From Brucella sp. BE17 (GTDB lineage Bacteria; Pseudomonadota; Alphaproteobacteria; Rhizobiales; Rhizobiaceae), in NCBI RefSeq assembly GCF_039545455.1, contig NZ_CP154467.1:1-64000 (forward strand): a stretch of DNA of 64,000 bases, read 5' to 3'. Shown here piece by piece: positions 16,707 to 25,767 of the stretch (positions within the stretch are counted from its first letter, which is position 1; every line of letters starts with the position of its first letter). A program made the position numbers and the translations under genes. The notes under the pieces were generated by a model, which was not told where the DNA came from, did no database searches, and saw only the letters and a list, made by a program, of their open reading frames with translations.

Positions 16707-19700
16707 CTATTTCGAATGCGCCGGGGATGGCTCGGCAGGTGCGGGAGCGCGCCGGAAACGACCATGAAGGCCCTCGATTGCCAGAAACAGCGCCGGCGTG
16801 GTCAGGAGCGACAGCACCGTTGCCACAATCAGGCCGCCTATCACGACGATCGCCATAGGAGCGCGGAACCCGCCGCCGACGGCAGCACCCATTGCGCTCG
16901 GCAACATGCCTGCCACCATCGCCAGCGTGGTCATCAGGATGGGCCGCGCCCGAGTGCAGCAGGCATGGACGATGGCGTCGGCAGGCGGCATCCCGTGATC
17001 CTCACCGATCTTGGCGAAGTCCACGAGCAGAATCGCATTCTTGGCCACGATTCCCATCAGCATGAGGACGCCGATCAGCACGGGCAGATTGATCGGTGTG
17101 CCGGTCACGAACAACGCCAAGATCGCGCCCGTCAGGGCCAGCGGCAGGGACAACAGGATGATCAGAGGCTGACGCACGCCCGAGAACAGCAACACCAGGA
17201 CGGCGAACATCAGCAGCAACCCGAGGCCCAGCGCGCCGACGAAGCCGTTCATGACCTCATCCATCAGTTCGCCGTCGCCAGCGGCCTGGATTGATATGCT
17301 GGACGACAACGCCCGCACCTCTTCGGAGGCACGAATTCCGGAGAGTGCTGTGCCGAGGGTCAGCCCGGCCGCGAGGTCGGCGCCAACCAAGACACGACGT
17401 TGGCGGTCATATCGTTCGATCGACGAAGGCCCGCCTTGCCACCGAACGTCGGCAACGGCGGAGAGCGGAACGGGCCGTCCGTCGATCCGCGTAACCGGGA
17501 GTGCACGCAGCAATTCAATGTCACGCCGGGCGGCAGCATCCAGACGTATGCGTATGGGGACCAGACGGTCTTCCGCCTTGAACTTCGGCAACACGATATC
17601 TGCGTCGCCCACCGCGGCCAGGCGCACCGCATCGGCAATCTGCACGGTCGAGATATCGAGCCGGGAGGCATCAGGCAGCCGCGGCGTGATGTGGATCTCG
17701 CTGCGCGTGAAGCCGGAATCCGTGGAGACGTTCGCCAGACCCATCGCCTGCATCTGTGTCCCAACCAGCGCTGTTGCTTCGTGCAACCGTGCGGGCGAAG
17801 CCCCAGCGACGGAGATTTCCACCTCGCGCCCGAGATTGCTGTTCAGCGGCCAAGCCCGCAGGTCCGGCAGGGTGCGCAGCAAATCGCGAACGGCAAGCTG
17901 CACCTCACGCTGGCTCCGCTGCCGCTCGCCCCTTGGTTTCAGGTGGACGATCAAGGTGGAAAGTCGAAGCTCCTGCCTTCCCGAAGGCGACACACCGCCT
18001 TCCACCAGGACGTGCGCAACGTCGGGTATTTCGGCACGCACGCGCTTTGCCATGGCATCGGTCCGGTCGGCCAAATGCGTCAGTGTGATTCCGGGAGAGG
18101 CTTCCACGGCGAATATAAGACGGCCGGTATCTTCCGCCGGCACCAGATCATCCGGCAACTGACTGGCAGCCGCCAGTGACAGCGCAAAGCCCAGGACGCT
18201 GACGATGATCACCGTACCTTTCCGGCGAACCACCCAGCCCAGCATGCGCGCATACCAGCCGGTCGATGATACCGGGGACGTCTCCTCGGATAACAGCTTT
18301 ATCGAAGAGCGCAGCAAGTTGGCAGCCATGATCGGCGTGATCAACCGGGCCACCAGCAGCGAGAACATGACCGATACCGAGACCGTCAGGCCGAACTGCT
18401 TGAAGTATTGGCCGGCGACACCGCCCATGAAGCCCACCGGCGCGAACACGACGGCAACGCTAGTCGATATGGCCATCACCGCCAACCCGATCTCAGCAGT
18501 GGCGTCAATTGTGGCCTGCCGGGGCGTCTTCCCCATATGCATATGCCGCTCGACATTCTCGATCTCGACAATGGCGTCGTCCACCAATATGCCGGTGACC
18601 AGCGTCACGCCGAGCAAGCTGAGCATATTCAGCGTGTAGCCTGCCAGATCAAGCGCCCAGAAAGTCGGAATAATAGCAAGCGGCAAGGACGTCGCGGCAA
18701 CCAGCGTGGCGCGCCAATCGCGCAGAAAGACGAAGACCACGAGGACCGCGAGCGCTGCACCCTCCAGCAGTGTACTCATTGCTGCGTCGAAAGTCTCCTG
18801 CGTGGGCGTTACTGTCTCGTCGATGCGCGTGAACGTGATATCCGGTGCCAAGGTCTGTAGCGTTGGCAGCGCATCGGCGACCGCACGCGCCACCGCGATC
18901 TCGTCGGCGCCCCGCGCGCGAAACACGGAGAAGGCAACCGCGGCCTGCTCGCCATCACGGCGCAGGAATGTCTGAGCTTCGGCAGTCGTATCCGTGATGC
19001 GCGCGATGTCTCCAAGACGCAGGCTACGTCCGGCCAAGGGCAGGAGCGTGTCGGCCAGTTCCTCAACCGAGCGTGCGCGCGCCAGTATGCGTACCGGTTG
19101 CTGGCTATCGGCTGCATTCCAATGCCCGGCGGGCAGATCTACGCGGCCGCCTCGAAGGGCTTTTTGCACGTCGCCGACAGTGATGCCCAGCGACAATAGC
19201 CGGTCCGGATAGAGGGCAATTTCAATCTCCCTTGCACTCCCGCCCCGGCGCACGACATCGCCGACACCAGGCAGTCCGCGCAGGTGTTGGGAAACGGCAT
19301 CGTCGATGAACCATGACAGTTCCGCAAGTGATCTGCCGGGTGACGAAACCTGCCACGTCACCAACGCCACACCTTCCGTATCGACCTTGGAAACGACGGG
19401 CGCGTCGATGTCGGCAGGCAGTTGGCTGCGTAGCGCATCGACGCGACTCTTGACCTCGAACAGCGCGGTGTCGGGCGCCACATTCAGTTGGAATTCGATC
19501 CGAGTGGAGGAAAGGCCATCGGTGATCGACGAACTCACATGGCGTATGCCGGTGATTCCAGCCACCGCGTTCTCGACCAGACGTGCCACGTCCGTTTCCA
19601 GCTCTTCGGGCGCGGCTCCAGGCTGCGAAATGGACACGTTGACCAGTGGCAGGTCGATGTTGGGGGTGCGCCCGACCGGCAACGACAGGAAGGATGACAT

Positions 19701-19781
19701 GCCCAGCAAGATCAGCAAGACGAACAGCACCAGCGAGGGGACGGGCTGGCGGATTGCCCAGGCGGAAATATTGAGATTCAT
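16707..19781 (-). CDS. RND efflux transporter permease
   Basis: A 1024-residue inner-membrane pump subunit. It begins MNLNISAWAIRQPVPSLVLF and shows the RND layout: one N-terminal helix, a large periplasmic domain, central helices with LLGVTLVTGILVDDAIVEIENVERHMH (paired Asp for proton relay), GFMGGVAGQYFKQFGLTV, then the second half ending with LIGVLMLMGIVAKNAILLVDFAK. It uses proton flow to expel drugs or other compounds together with the adaptor encoded upstream. The ATG at 19781 overlaps the adaptor stop by 4 bp. No outer-membrane factor is nearby, so it would share a TolC-type channel. Confidence 0.95.
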   Translation of the reverse strand: MNLNISAWAIRQPVPSLVLFVLLILLGMSSFLSLPVGRTPNIDLPLVNVSISQPGAAPEELETDVARLVENAVAGITGIRHVSSSITDGLSSTRIEFQLNVAPDTALFEVKSRVDALRSQLPADIDAPVVSKVDTEGVALVTWQVSSPGRSLAELSWFIDDAVSQHLRGLPGVGDVVRRGGSAREIEIALYPDRLLSLGITVGDVQKALRGGRVDLPAGHWNAADSQQPVRILARARSVEELADTLLPLAGRSLRLGDIARITDTTAEAQTFLRRDGEQAAVAFSVFRARGADEIAVARAVADALPTLQTLAPDITFTRIDETVTPTQETFDAAMSTLLEGAALAVLVVFVFLRDWRATLVAATSLPLAIIPTFWALDLAGYTLNMLSLLGVTLVTGILVDDAIVEIENVERHMHMGKTPRQATIDATAEIGLAVMAISTSVAVVFAPVGFMGGVAGQYFKQFGLTVSVSVMFSLLVARLITPIMAANLLRSSIKLLSEETSPVSSTGWYARMLGWVVRRKGTVIIVSVLGFALSLAAASQLPDDLVPAEDTGRLIFAVEASPGITLTHLADRTDAMAKRVRAEIPDVAHVLVEGGVSPSGRQELRLSTLIVHLKPRGERQRSQREVQLAVRDLLRTLPDLRAWPLNSNLGREVEISVAGASPARLHEATALVGTQMQAMGLANVSTDSGFTRSEIHITPRLPDASRLDISTVQIADAVRLAAVGDADIVLPKFKAEDRLVPIRIRLDAAARRDIELLRALPVTRIDGRPVPLSAVADVRWQGGPSSIERYDRQRRVLVGADLAAGLTLGTALSGIRASEEVRALSSSISIQAAGDGELMDEVMNGFVGALGLGLLLMFAVLVLLFSGVRQPLIILLSLPLALTGAILALFVTGTPINLPVLIGVLMLMGIVAKNAILLVDFAKIGEDHGMPPADAIVHACCTRARPILMTTLAMVAGMLPSAMGAAVGGGFRAPMAIVVIGGLIVATVLSLLTTPALFLAIEGLHGRFRRAPAPAEPSPAHSK

Positions 19782-20836
19782 CGTGCGATGCCCCTTGAGT
19801 CATCGCCGACTGCAGCGATCCGAACGGGATCGCCGTCGCGCAGCAGCGAGCCCGCTCTCGCCACGACAGCTTCGCCAGCATTCAGCCCCTCGATGATTTC
19901 GGCATGCTCGGCGTTCTGCGCGCCCAGCGTCACCGCCCGTCTCAGGGCCTTGCCGTCCGCGACGACGAAGACATAGGCTCCTTGTTGGTCGAACAGGAGG
20001 CTGGATTGCGGAATGGCGAGGAGATTGGCGCGGCCGATCCGCAGGCGGGCGCTGGCGCCTGCGCCGGAGACAAGGCCCGAGGGCGCGTTGTTGAGGCTAA
20101 TCCAGGCCCGGCCCAATCGGGTCTTGCTGTCCAGTGCGCCGGACAGGCGGCGCACTGTGCCAGACATCGCTTGCCCGTCTGCCAGCGTGATGTCGGCGCT
20201 TTGGCCGACGCTGGTCTGGCTCCATGCCGTTTCGCTCAGGTCGGCCACCAGTTCCATGGCGCTCTCAGCGGCGATCTCGAACAGGGGCTTTTCGTTCGCG
20301 ACCTCGCCGATTTCGATGTGTCGTCGCTGTAGCAACCCCGCCACGGGTGCGCGGACTTCAGCGCGTGCAACGTCGATTTCCAACGCGCGCACACGCGCCT
20401 GTGCTTCTACATAGCTGGCCGTTGCTGCATCGGCGGCACTGCCTGCCATCGTGCCAGAAGTCTTAAGTGCTTGGGCGCGAGCCAGCGCCTGCTCGGCACG
20501 ATGAAGTTCTCCACGCGCGCCGGACAACTCAGCGCTCTGCCGCTCGGAGGACAGGCGTGCCAGAACCTGGCCGGCGCGGACCGTCTGGCCCTCTTCGGCC
20601 AGGAGTTCGGTCACTACCAGGCCGGACGTCTGCGCGTGAACCAGCGCCACACGATGCGGTACCAGCGAACCGGTCACCGTGATGGAAGAAACCAGGCGCA
20701 GGATTTGTGCGCGCACGATGCTGACGACCGGAGCGGGATCCGTTGCCGCTTCAGGTTCATCCCCATCATTGCAACCTTGAAGGACCAGCAGGACGATCAG
20801 AAGGGCGGGCCATGATCGAGGCGAATGACGAGGCAT
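19778..20836 (-). CDS. RND efflux periplasmic adaptor lipoprotein
   Basis: 352 residues with a lipoprotein signal (lipobox LQGC near residue 22). Adaptor features: lipoyl halves LVPHRVALVHAQTSGLVVTELLAEEGQTVRAGQVLARL and RAPVAGLLQRRHIEIGEVAN around a hairpin (SAELSGARGELHRAEQALARAQ), then beta-barrel domains. It links the RND permease to the outer-membrane channel. First gene of the pump operon, with a 4-bp overlap to the permease gene. A conserved block lies about 120 bp upstream. Confidence 0.93.
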   Translation of the reverse strand: MPRHSPRSWPALLIVLLVLQGCNDGDEPEAATDPAPVVSIVRAQILRLVSSITVTGSLVPHRVALVHAQTSGLVVTELLAEEGQTVRAGQVLARLSSERQSAELSGARGELHRAEQALARAQALKTSGTMAGSAADAATASYVEAQARVRALEIDVARAEVRAPVAGLLQRRHIEIGEVANEKPLFEIAAESAMELVADLSETAWSQTSVGQSADITLADGQAMSGTVRRLSGALDSKTRLGRAWISLNNAPSGLVSGAGASARLRIGRANLLAIPQSSLLFDQQGAYVFVVADGKALRRAVTLGAQNAEHAEIIEGLNAGEAVVARAGSLLRDGDPVRIAAVGDDSRGIAR

Positions 20837-21245
20837 AAAAGCGTTCCTAAAAAAACTATTCAGTATGTGCCGGAGGCTGTGCGGCTCACATGATCGTTGC
20901 CGGCCGGCGCCGATGCGTCCCCGGTTCCGAACTCAGATACGCTGGTGGTCAGCACGCCACATCGAACGATCCCGCCAAGATATTTCTCAAACCGGCCAAT
21001 CATCTTGTTGGAGTGCGCGCGCGGTTGCTGACAGCCGTGGGCTTACTGTGGCGAAGCAAGGCATAGCCAGCGGCCGGCAGATGGCAGGATCGCGGTATTT
21101 GTTGGCAGGCTTGCCGGAGCAGTCGGCCTGCCGCCTGTGATATGGATAACTGCGTCAGTTATTGCCCGTGGACTTGCCTGTTGACCGAATAGCGATGTCG
21201 GCCTTCGGCGGCTCCCGGCATCTCGTACGGTCAACGAAAGGTAAG
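20837..21245. other. Regulatory intergenic region of the pump operon
   Basis: No supported gene in 409 bp. It separates the divergent pump operon (minus) from the small gene at 21246 (plus). It contains operator copy 2 (20954-21001) and the small palindrome AACTGCGTCAGTT near 21147. Confidence 0.6.
20954..21001 (-). promoter_or_regulatory. Putative AraC operator, copy 2
   Basis: The block repeats copy 1 (16635-16678): ACGCC, one changed base, CATCGAACGATCCCGCCAA, then GATATTT and CTCAAACCGGCC. It carries a few extra bases between the two conserved halves. It lies about 120 bp upstream of the adaptor start codon in the same orientation as copy 1 has to its gene. Confidence 0.55.
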
Positions 21246-21650
21246 ATGATGCTCCTGGATGATTCTCGCTTTCCCCTTGTCTTCCTGCGCGAGCACGAGG
21301 AACAAGGCTCGTCCATCGACGAGGTGCTGGACAGGAACAGTCAGCTTGAAGACCTTCTGGACAAGCAGACACCGTTCGTGCTGATCGCCGATCACGCTGC
21401 GCACGATCACGATGGCGAGACGCCCGAGGAGCGCAAGGCAAAGGCGCTGTTTTTCAAGCGGATCAAGGACCGGATGAAGAAGTATTGCCTTGGGTTGATT
21501 GTGATCGAAGGCCACTCTCCGATAAACGCCGCTGCACGGGTCGCCGCTTCGGCGGCAAGCAAAGCTTTGGGCTTTTCTGTCCAGTTCGCAGCCGACGAGG
21601 AGACCGCCGCCGCCAAAGGCTTGGCTTTGCTTGAAAAGAACGCCGCGTGA
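21246..21650 (+). CDS. Unrecognised small cytosolic protein
   Basis: 134 residues from ATG 21246 (a second ATG at 21249 is equally possible); AAAGGTAAG precedes it. The frame continues upstream to 21162 but without protein character. No signal peptide or membrane segment. Features: FPLVFLREHEEQG, a charged DHAAHDHDGETPEERKAKALFFKRIKDRMKK stretch, an alternating alpha/beta pattern (TPFVLIADHA, CLGLIVIEGHS, LGFSVQFAADEETAAAKGLALL). The pattern resembles STAS/SpoIIAA-like folds, but I cannot assign a family. It sits between the pump operon and the second AraC gene and may belong to their regulation. Confidence 0.6.
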   Translation: MMLLDDSRFPLVFLREHEEQGSSIDEVLDRNSQLEDLLDKQTPFVLIADHAAHDHDGETPEERKAKALFFKRIKDRMKKYCLGLIVIEGHSPINAAARVAASAASKALGFSVQFAADEETAAAKGLALLEKNAA

Positions 21651-21755
21651 GACGCCAGAGAATGGTATCATACAGGGCCGGCTGAAAGAACGCTCGCAAT
21701 ATTCGAGGTTCTATACGCCCGGAGCCTGAGCCGTATCTGCGATTGGGATGATGTG

Positions 21756-22652
21756 ATGGAGTTTCCATATCCGCCTGATATTGATGACGTGGATGCAATT
21801 CCACGACCCGTCTTCAGTCTTATCACCGAGGCGACTTTCGTAGGCGAGACGGAACCGCATCGCCATCAGAAGGCGCAGTTGATGTATGTCATCAGCGGCG
21901 TTCTGACGATGCAGGCTGCGGACGGTATCTGGACGGTGCCTCCGCATTGTGCCTTGTGGATACCAAGCGGTGTTTCCCACGCGGGCCGGATGGCCGGCCA
22001 TATCAAGATCGCCAGCCTGTACATCGATCCGGGTCTGGCCGCTCCGCTTGATCAGCATTGCGGCATTGTATTCGTACAGCCCTTCCTGCGGGAACTCATT
22101 CTGCGCTTCGATTCTGAGTCATCACTGCTGAATATGGGGCATGGGCGCGAGGCACGACTCATATCAGTGTTGCTCGATGAGTTGGCCGCGGCGCCGCTTG
22201 AACCGATCCACCTGCCGATGCCGAACGACCGGAGGCTCCGGCGGCTGACCGAATCCATGATCGAAAATCCGGCGCTGCGTTTCACGATCGACGAGTGGGG
22301 GGCTCGCGTCGGAGCGAGCAATCGAACCCTGAGCCGGCTGTTCCAGCGCGAGACCGGCATGTCGTTCGTTCGCTGGAGACAACAACTGCATATCGGCCTG
22401 GCACTGCAGCGACTCGCGCAAGGCGAGCAGGTTACGAACATTGCCGCCGATCTTGGCTATGAGAGTGTCAGCGCGTTCATCTCTTTGTTCAGGCGAATGC
22501 TTGGGACGACTCCCGCTCGATATTTTGGAGAAGCGGCCTCCGGAGCCTCGGAGCGAGGTGATCGAAAGGCGCGTGCCCGCGACGAGAGTGATCATGGCAT
22601 CGCGGAAGCTGCCGAAACAGCACCGAATGTCGTCCCACTAAGAAGGTCGTAG
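21756..22652 (+). CDS. AraC-family regulator (cupin + HTH), second copy
   Basis: 298 residues, same architecture as the protein at 15763: cupin half (EPHRHQKAQLMYVISGVLTMQ, WTVPPHCALWIPSGVSHAG) and AraC half (ASNRTLSRLFQRETGMSFVRWRQQLHIGLALQRLAQGEQV, ADLGYESVSAFISLFRRMLGTTPARYF). The two are clear paralogues flanking the pump region. The ATG at 21756 is preferred to GTG 21753. A GGCCGG-20 bp-TTCGA pattern about 80 bp upstream (21677-21707) resembles the ends of the operator copies. Confidence 0.88.
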   Translation: MEFPYPPDIDDVDAIPRPVFSLITEATFVGETEPHRHQKAQLMYVISGVLTMQAADGIWTVPPHCALWIPSGVSHAGRMAGHIKIASLYIDPGLAAPLDQHCGIVFVQPFLRELILRFDSESSLLNMGHGREARLISVLLDELAAAPLEPIHLPMPNDRRLRRLTESMIENPALRFTIDEWGARVGASNRTLSRLFQRETGMSFVRWRQQLHIGLALQRLAQGEQVTNIAADLGYESVSAFISLFRRMLGTTPARYFGEAASGASERGDRKARARDESDHGIAEAAETAPNVVPLRRS

Positions 22653-22784
22653 GCGCGTTAGCACGGATAGCCCACAGGAATCATACCGGCGGCGAATGAC
22701 CGGCGCTGTATGTGATCATTCGGCTCGCGGGTCGATCACTAGAGAGGATCGCGCCATCTACAACTCGTTCAGTAGGGACTAGAA

Positions 22785-23795
22785 ATGCGCCGTCGGAAAC
22801 AGAGCGATATGCCTCAAATGCCAGCAAACCCATTGCTGCTTGGCGGTCGCATTCCGATGACATCACTTATTCAGACACTCGCTGTCGCTGAGCATCTGAA
22901 TTTCCGGCACGCGGCCAATGCGCTTGGAGTTACTCAATCGAGTGTCAGCGCGCGCGTGAAAATGCTGGAAGAAGAACTTGGTATTCTTCTCTTCGAACGC
23001 CACACGCGAGGCGTGCGCATCACACAAGCGGGCCGGCACTTTGTCGAAGGTGTTGCTTTGGCAACAGGTCAACTCGACCATACCGTTAGAACCGCCGGCA
23101 TGTTCTCGCGCGGGGAGTAGGGGCGTCTTCGAGTCGGTATTCACGCTCTGATCCCTGGCGGCTTCCTCGCTACTCTCTTGCAACGTTATCGAGAGCGGCA
23201 TCTAGGCATTGAGGTAGAGATCACCGAAGGCACTGCGCGCGAGGCAGTAATGCAGCTCCGCGCTGCCCACTTGGACATAGCATTTGTAGCAGGACCACCC
23301 GATCCTCCGGATTGCCACTCACGACAAATATGGACCGAAGCGCTGATGGCAGCGCTACCAGCAAACCATCCGCTTGCCGACCGCTCCTACGTCACGTGGT
23401 CAGATCTGGCAGCGGAGACGTTCCTTGTCCGTTATAGTGGCGCCGGGCCGCAAGTTTATGACCATATCGTGGCGCGCCTAGCCGGTCGCTGGTCCGCCCC
23501 TTCGATCCTCCGTTTCGATGTCGGGCAAACCACGTTGCAATAAATGGTCGAGCAAGGATTCGGCATCACCATTGTCGGGCAGGCCGCGTCCCTTTTGCCA
23601 ACTTCCGGCTTGGTCTTTCTTCTCATTGGAGACGAACCTGTGTCGGTTTCATTCTCCGCAGTCTGGTCGCCGCATCACCGCGGCGCGGCGCTGCGGAACC
23701 TACTTGCACTCGCGGACGAAATGGGGCGTTCAGCCCAGCTCACTCAGGTTCTCAGCGGTTCGCCTCTACAATCCCGCGAACAAACCAAGGCATAA
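22785..23795 (+). pseudogene. LysR-family regulator with two in-frame stops
   Basis: One continuous frame encodes a whole LysR protein: HTH (LAVAEHLNFRHAANALGVTQSSVSARVKMLEEELG, LFERHTRGVRITQAG), then the substrate-binding domain (GRLRVGIHALIPGGFLATLL, EITEGTAREAVMQLRAAHLDIAF, LPANHPLADR, MVEQGFGITIVGQ). It is broken by TAG at 23118-23120 and TAA at 23541-23543. There is no frameshift, so decay is by two point mutations, or the bases are wrong. Likely inactive. No obvious target gene adjoins it. Confidence 0.85.
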
Positions 23796-23919
23796 CGCAA
23801 ACCTATCCGATTTGTACGCCAGAGTATCCGACCGCCCTCCCGTTTCATCTTTTTTCTTGCCTGTCCCGAAAACACCCATTCTCTGATCGGCTCCGACATT
23901 TTTGCCGATTGGAGCCTGT

Positions 23920-25767
23920 ATGCGCGGCGGCCGAATCCTCTGGGGTCAGATTACGGTCGTTCTGACCATAGTTCTCGTCATGACCTGGGCGGCGACGCAA
24001 TGGACCGCGTGGCGGCTCGGCTTTCAGCCGCAAATCGGTCAGCCTTGGTTCGAGCTCGCAGGCGTTCCGATCTACTACCCGTCGGCCTTCTTCTGGTGGT
24101 GGTTTTCCTACGACGCCTATGCGCCGTCGATCTTCACCGAAGGCTCGATCATCCCCGCATCCGGCGGCTTCATCGCCATCGCCGCTGCCATCCTCATGTC
24201 GCTCATCCGGGCACGTGAAGCCCGCAACGTCGCGACCTACGGTTCGGCGCGATGGGCCGAGAAGGAGGAGGTGCTTGTGGCGGGCCTGCTCGGCTCAGAT
24301 GGCGTCGTGCTTGGAAAATACAGCCAAGTCTATCTGCGTCACGACGGCCCCGAGCATGTCCTGTGCTTCGCACCGACCCGCTCCGGCAAGGGCGTCGGCC
24401 TCGTCGTACCGACGCTGCTGACCTGGCCGGGAAGCTGCATCGTCCACGACATCAAGGGTGAGAACTGGACGCTGACGGCGGGCTTTCGCGCCAGGCACGG
24501 CCGCGTGCTGCTGTTCGATCCGACCAATGCCCGATCGTCGGCCTACAATCCGCTGCTCGAAGTCCGGCAGGGAGAATGGGAGGTCCGCGACGTGCAGAAC
24601 ATCGCGGACATTCTGGTCGATCCCGAAGGCAGCCTCGACAAGCGCAACCATTGGGAAAAGACCAGCCATTCGCTGCTGGTCGGCGCGATCCTCCACGTCC
24701 TTTACGCCGAAGACGACAAGACGCTGGTTGGCGTCGCCAACTTCCTCTCCGATCCGGGCCGTCCGGTCGAGGCGACCTTGCGCGCGATGATGGATACACC
24801 GCACCTTGGCGAGGCCGGCGTGCATCCCGTCATCGCATCATCGGCGCGCGAATTGCTGAACAAGTTTGACAACGAACGCTCCGGCGTGCTGTCGACCGCC
24901 ATGTCGTTTCTCGGCCTTTATCGAGATCCCGTCGTCGCGCGTGTCACCGCCCGCTGCGACTGGCGCATCGCCGATCTTGTCGGCGGCAAGAGGCCGGTCA
25001 GCCTCTACCTCGTCGTGCCGCCGTCGGACATCAACCGCACCAAGCCGCTGATTCGCCTCATCCTCAATCAGATCGGCCGCCGGCTCACCGAGGAGCTTGC
25101 AGCATCGGGCAAGCGCCACCGGTTGCTGCTGATGCTCGACGAATTTCCGGCGCTGGGTCGGCTCGACTTCTTTGAATCTGCGCTCGCCTTCATGGCAGGC
25201 TATTGCCTCAAGGGTTTCCTGATCGCCCAATCGCTCAACCAGATCGAGCGAGCCTATGGGCCGAACAACGCGATCCTCGACAACTGCCACGTCCGCGTCA
25301 GCTTCGCGACCAACGACGAGCGCACCGCCAAGCGCGTGTCCGATGCACTCGGCACGGCGACCGAGCTGCGCGATTCCACCAACTATGCCGGTCATCGCCT
25401 GTCGCCCTGGCTGGGGCATCTCATGGTTTCACGGCAGGAAACCGCGCGCCCGCTGCTGACTCCGGGCGAGATCATGCAGCTCCCGCCACATGAGGAAATC
25501 GTGATGGTCGCAGGCACGCCGCCGATCCGCGCCACTAAGGCCCGCTATTTCGAGGATGCGCGTTTGCAGGAGCGCATCGTCGCGCCGCCCGAGCTGGTGC
25601 CCGTCATCGACGATTGGCCGGAGTGCGTGCCCGTAACGGAGGCTGAGGTCGATATATTTGAGCGCTACTTCGCCGACGTGTTCCACCGGCTGTTTGGCCC
25701 GCTTGATCCCAATAACGGTAATGAGGGCTTGTCAAAGTTAACATCGGATGTTAACAATAAGCCATGA
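23920..25767 (+). CDS. traG: Type IV coupling protein VirD4/TraG
   Basis: 615 residues. N-terminal membrane helices (ITVVLTIVLVMTWAATQW; SGGFIAIAAAILMSLI) precede the ATPase domain: YGSARWAEKEEV, Walker A APTRSGKGVGLVVPTLL, HDIKGENW, Walker B LLLMLDEFPALGRL, then GFLIAQSLNQIERAYG and a terminal region typical of TraG. In conjugation it brings the relaxase-DNA complex to the type IV secretion channel. The ATG at 23920 has GGAG upstream. The gene seems intact, but no trb/virB genes follow; a toxin-antitoxin pair overlaps its end instead. Its natural partner relaxase lies about 14 kb away, split off by cargo genes. Confidence 0.93.
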   Translation: MRGGRILWGQITVVLTIVLVMTWAATQWTAWRLGFQPQIGQPWFELAGVPIYYPSAFFWWWFSYDAYAPSIFTEGSIIPASGGFIAIAAAILMSLIRAREARNVATYGSARWAEKEEVLVAGLLGSDGVVLGKYSQVYLRHDGPEHVLCFAPTRSGKGVGLVVPTLLTWPGSCIVHDIKGENWTLTAGFRARHGRVLLFDPTNARSSAYNPLLEVRQGEWEVRDVQNIADILVDPEGSLDKRNHWEKTSHSLLVGAILHVLYAEDDKTLVGVANFLSDPGRPVEATLRAMMDTPHLGEAGVHPVIASSARELLNKFDNERSGVLSTAMSFLGLYRDPVVARVTARCDWRIADLVGGKRPVSLYLVVPPSDINRTKPLIRLILNQIGRRLTEELAASGKRHRLLLMLDEFPALGRLDFFESALAFMAGYCLKGFLIAQSLNQIERAYGPNNAILDNCHVRVSFATNDERTAKRVSDALGTATELRDSTNYAGHRLSPWLGHLMVSRQETARPLLTPGEIMQLPPHEEIVMVAGTPPIRATKARYFEDARLQERIVAPPELVPVIDDWPECVPVTEAEVDIFERYFADVFHRLFGPLDPNNGNEGLSKLTSDVNNKP

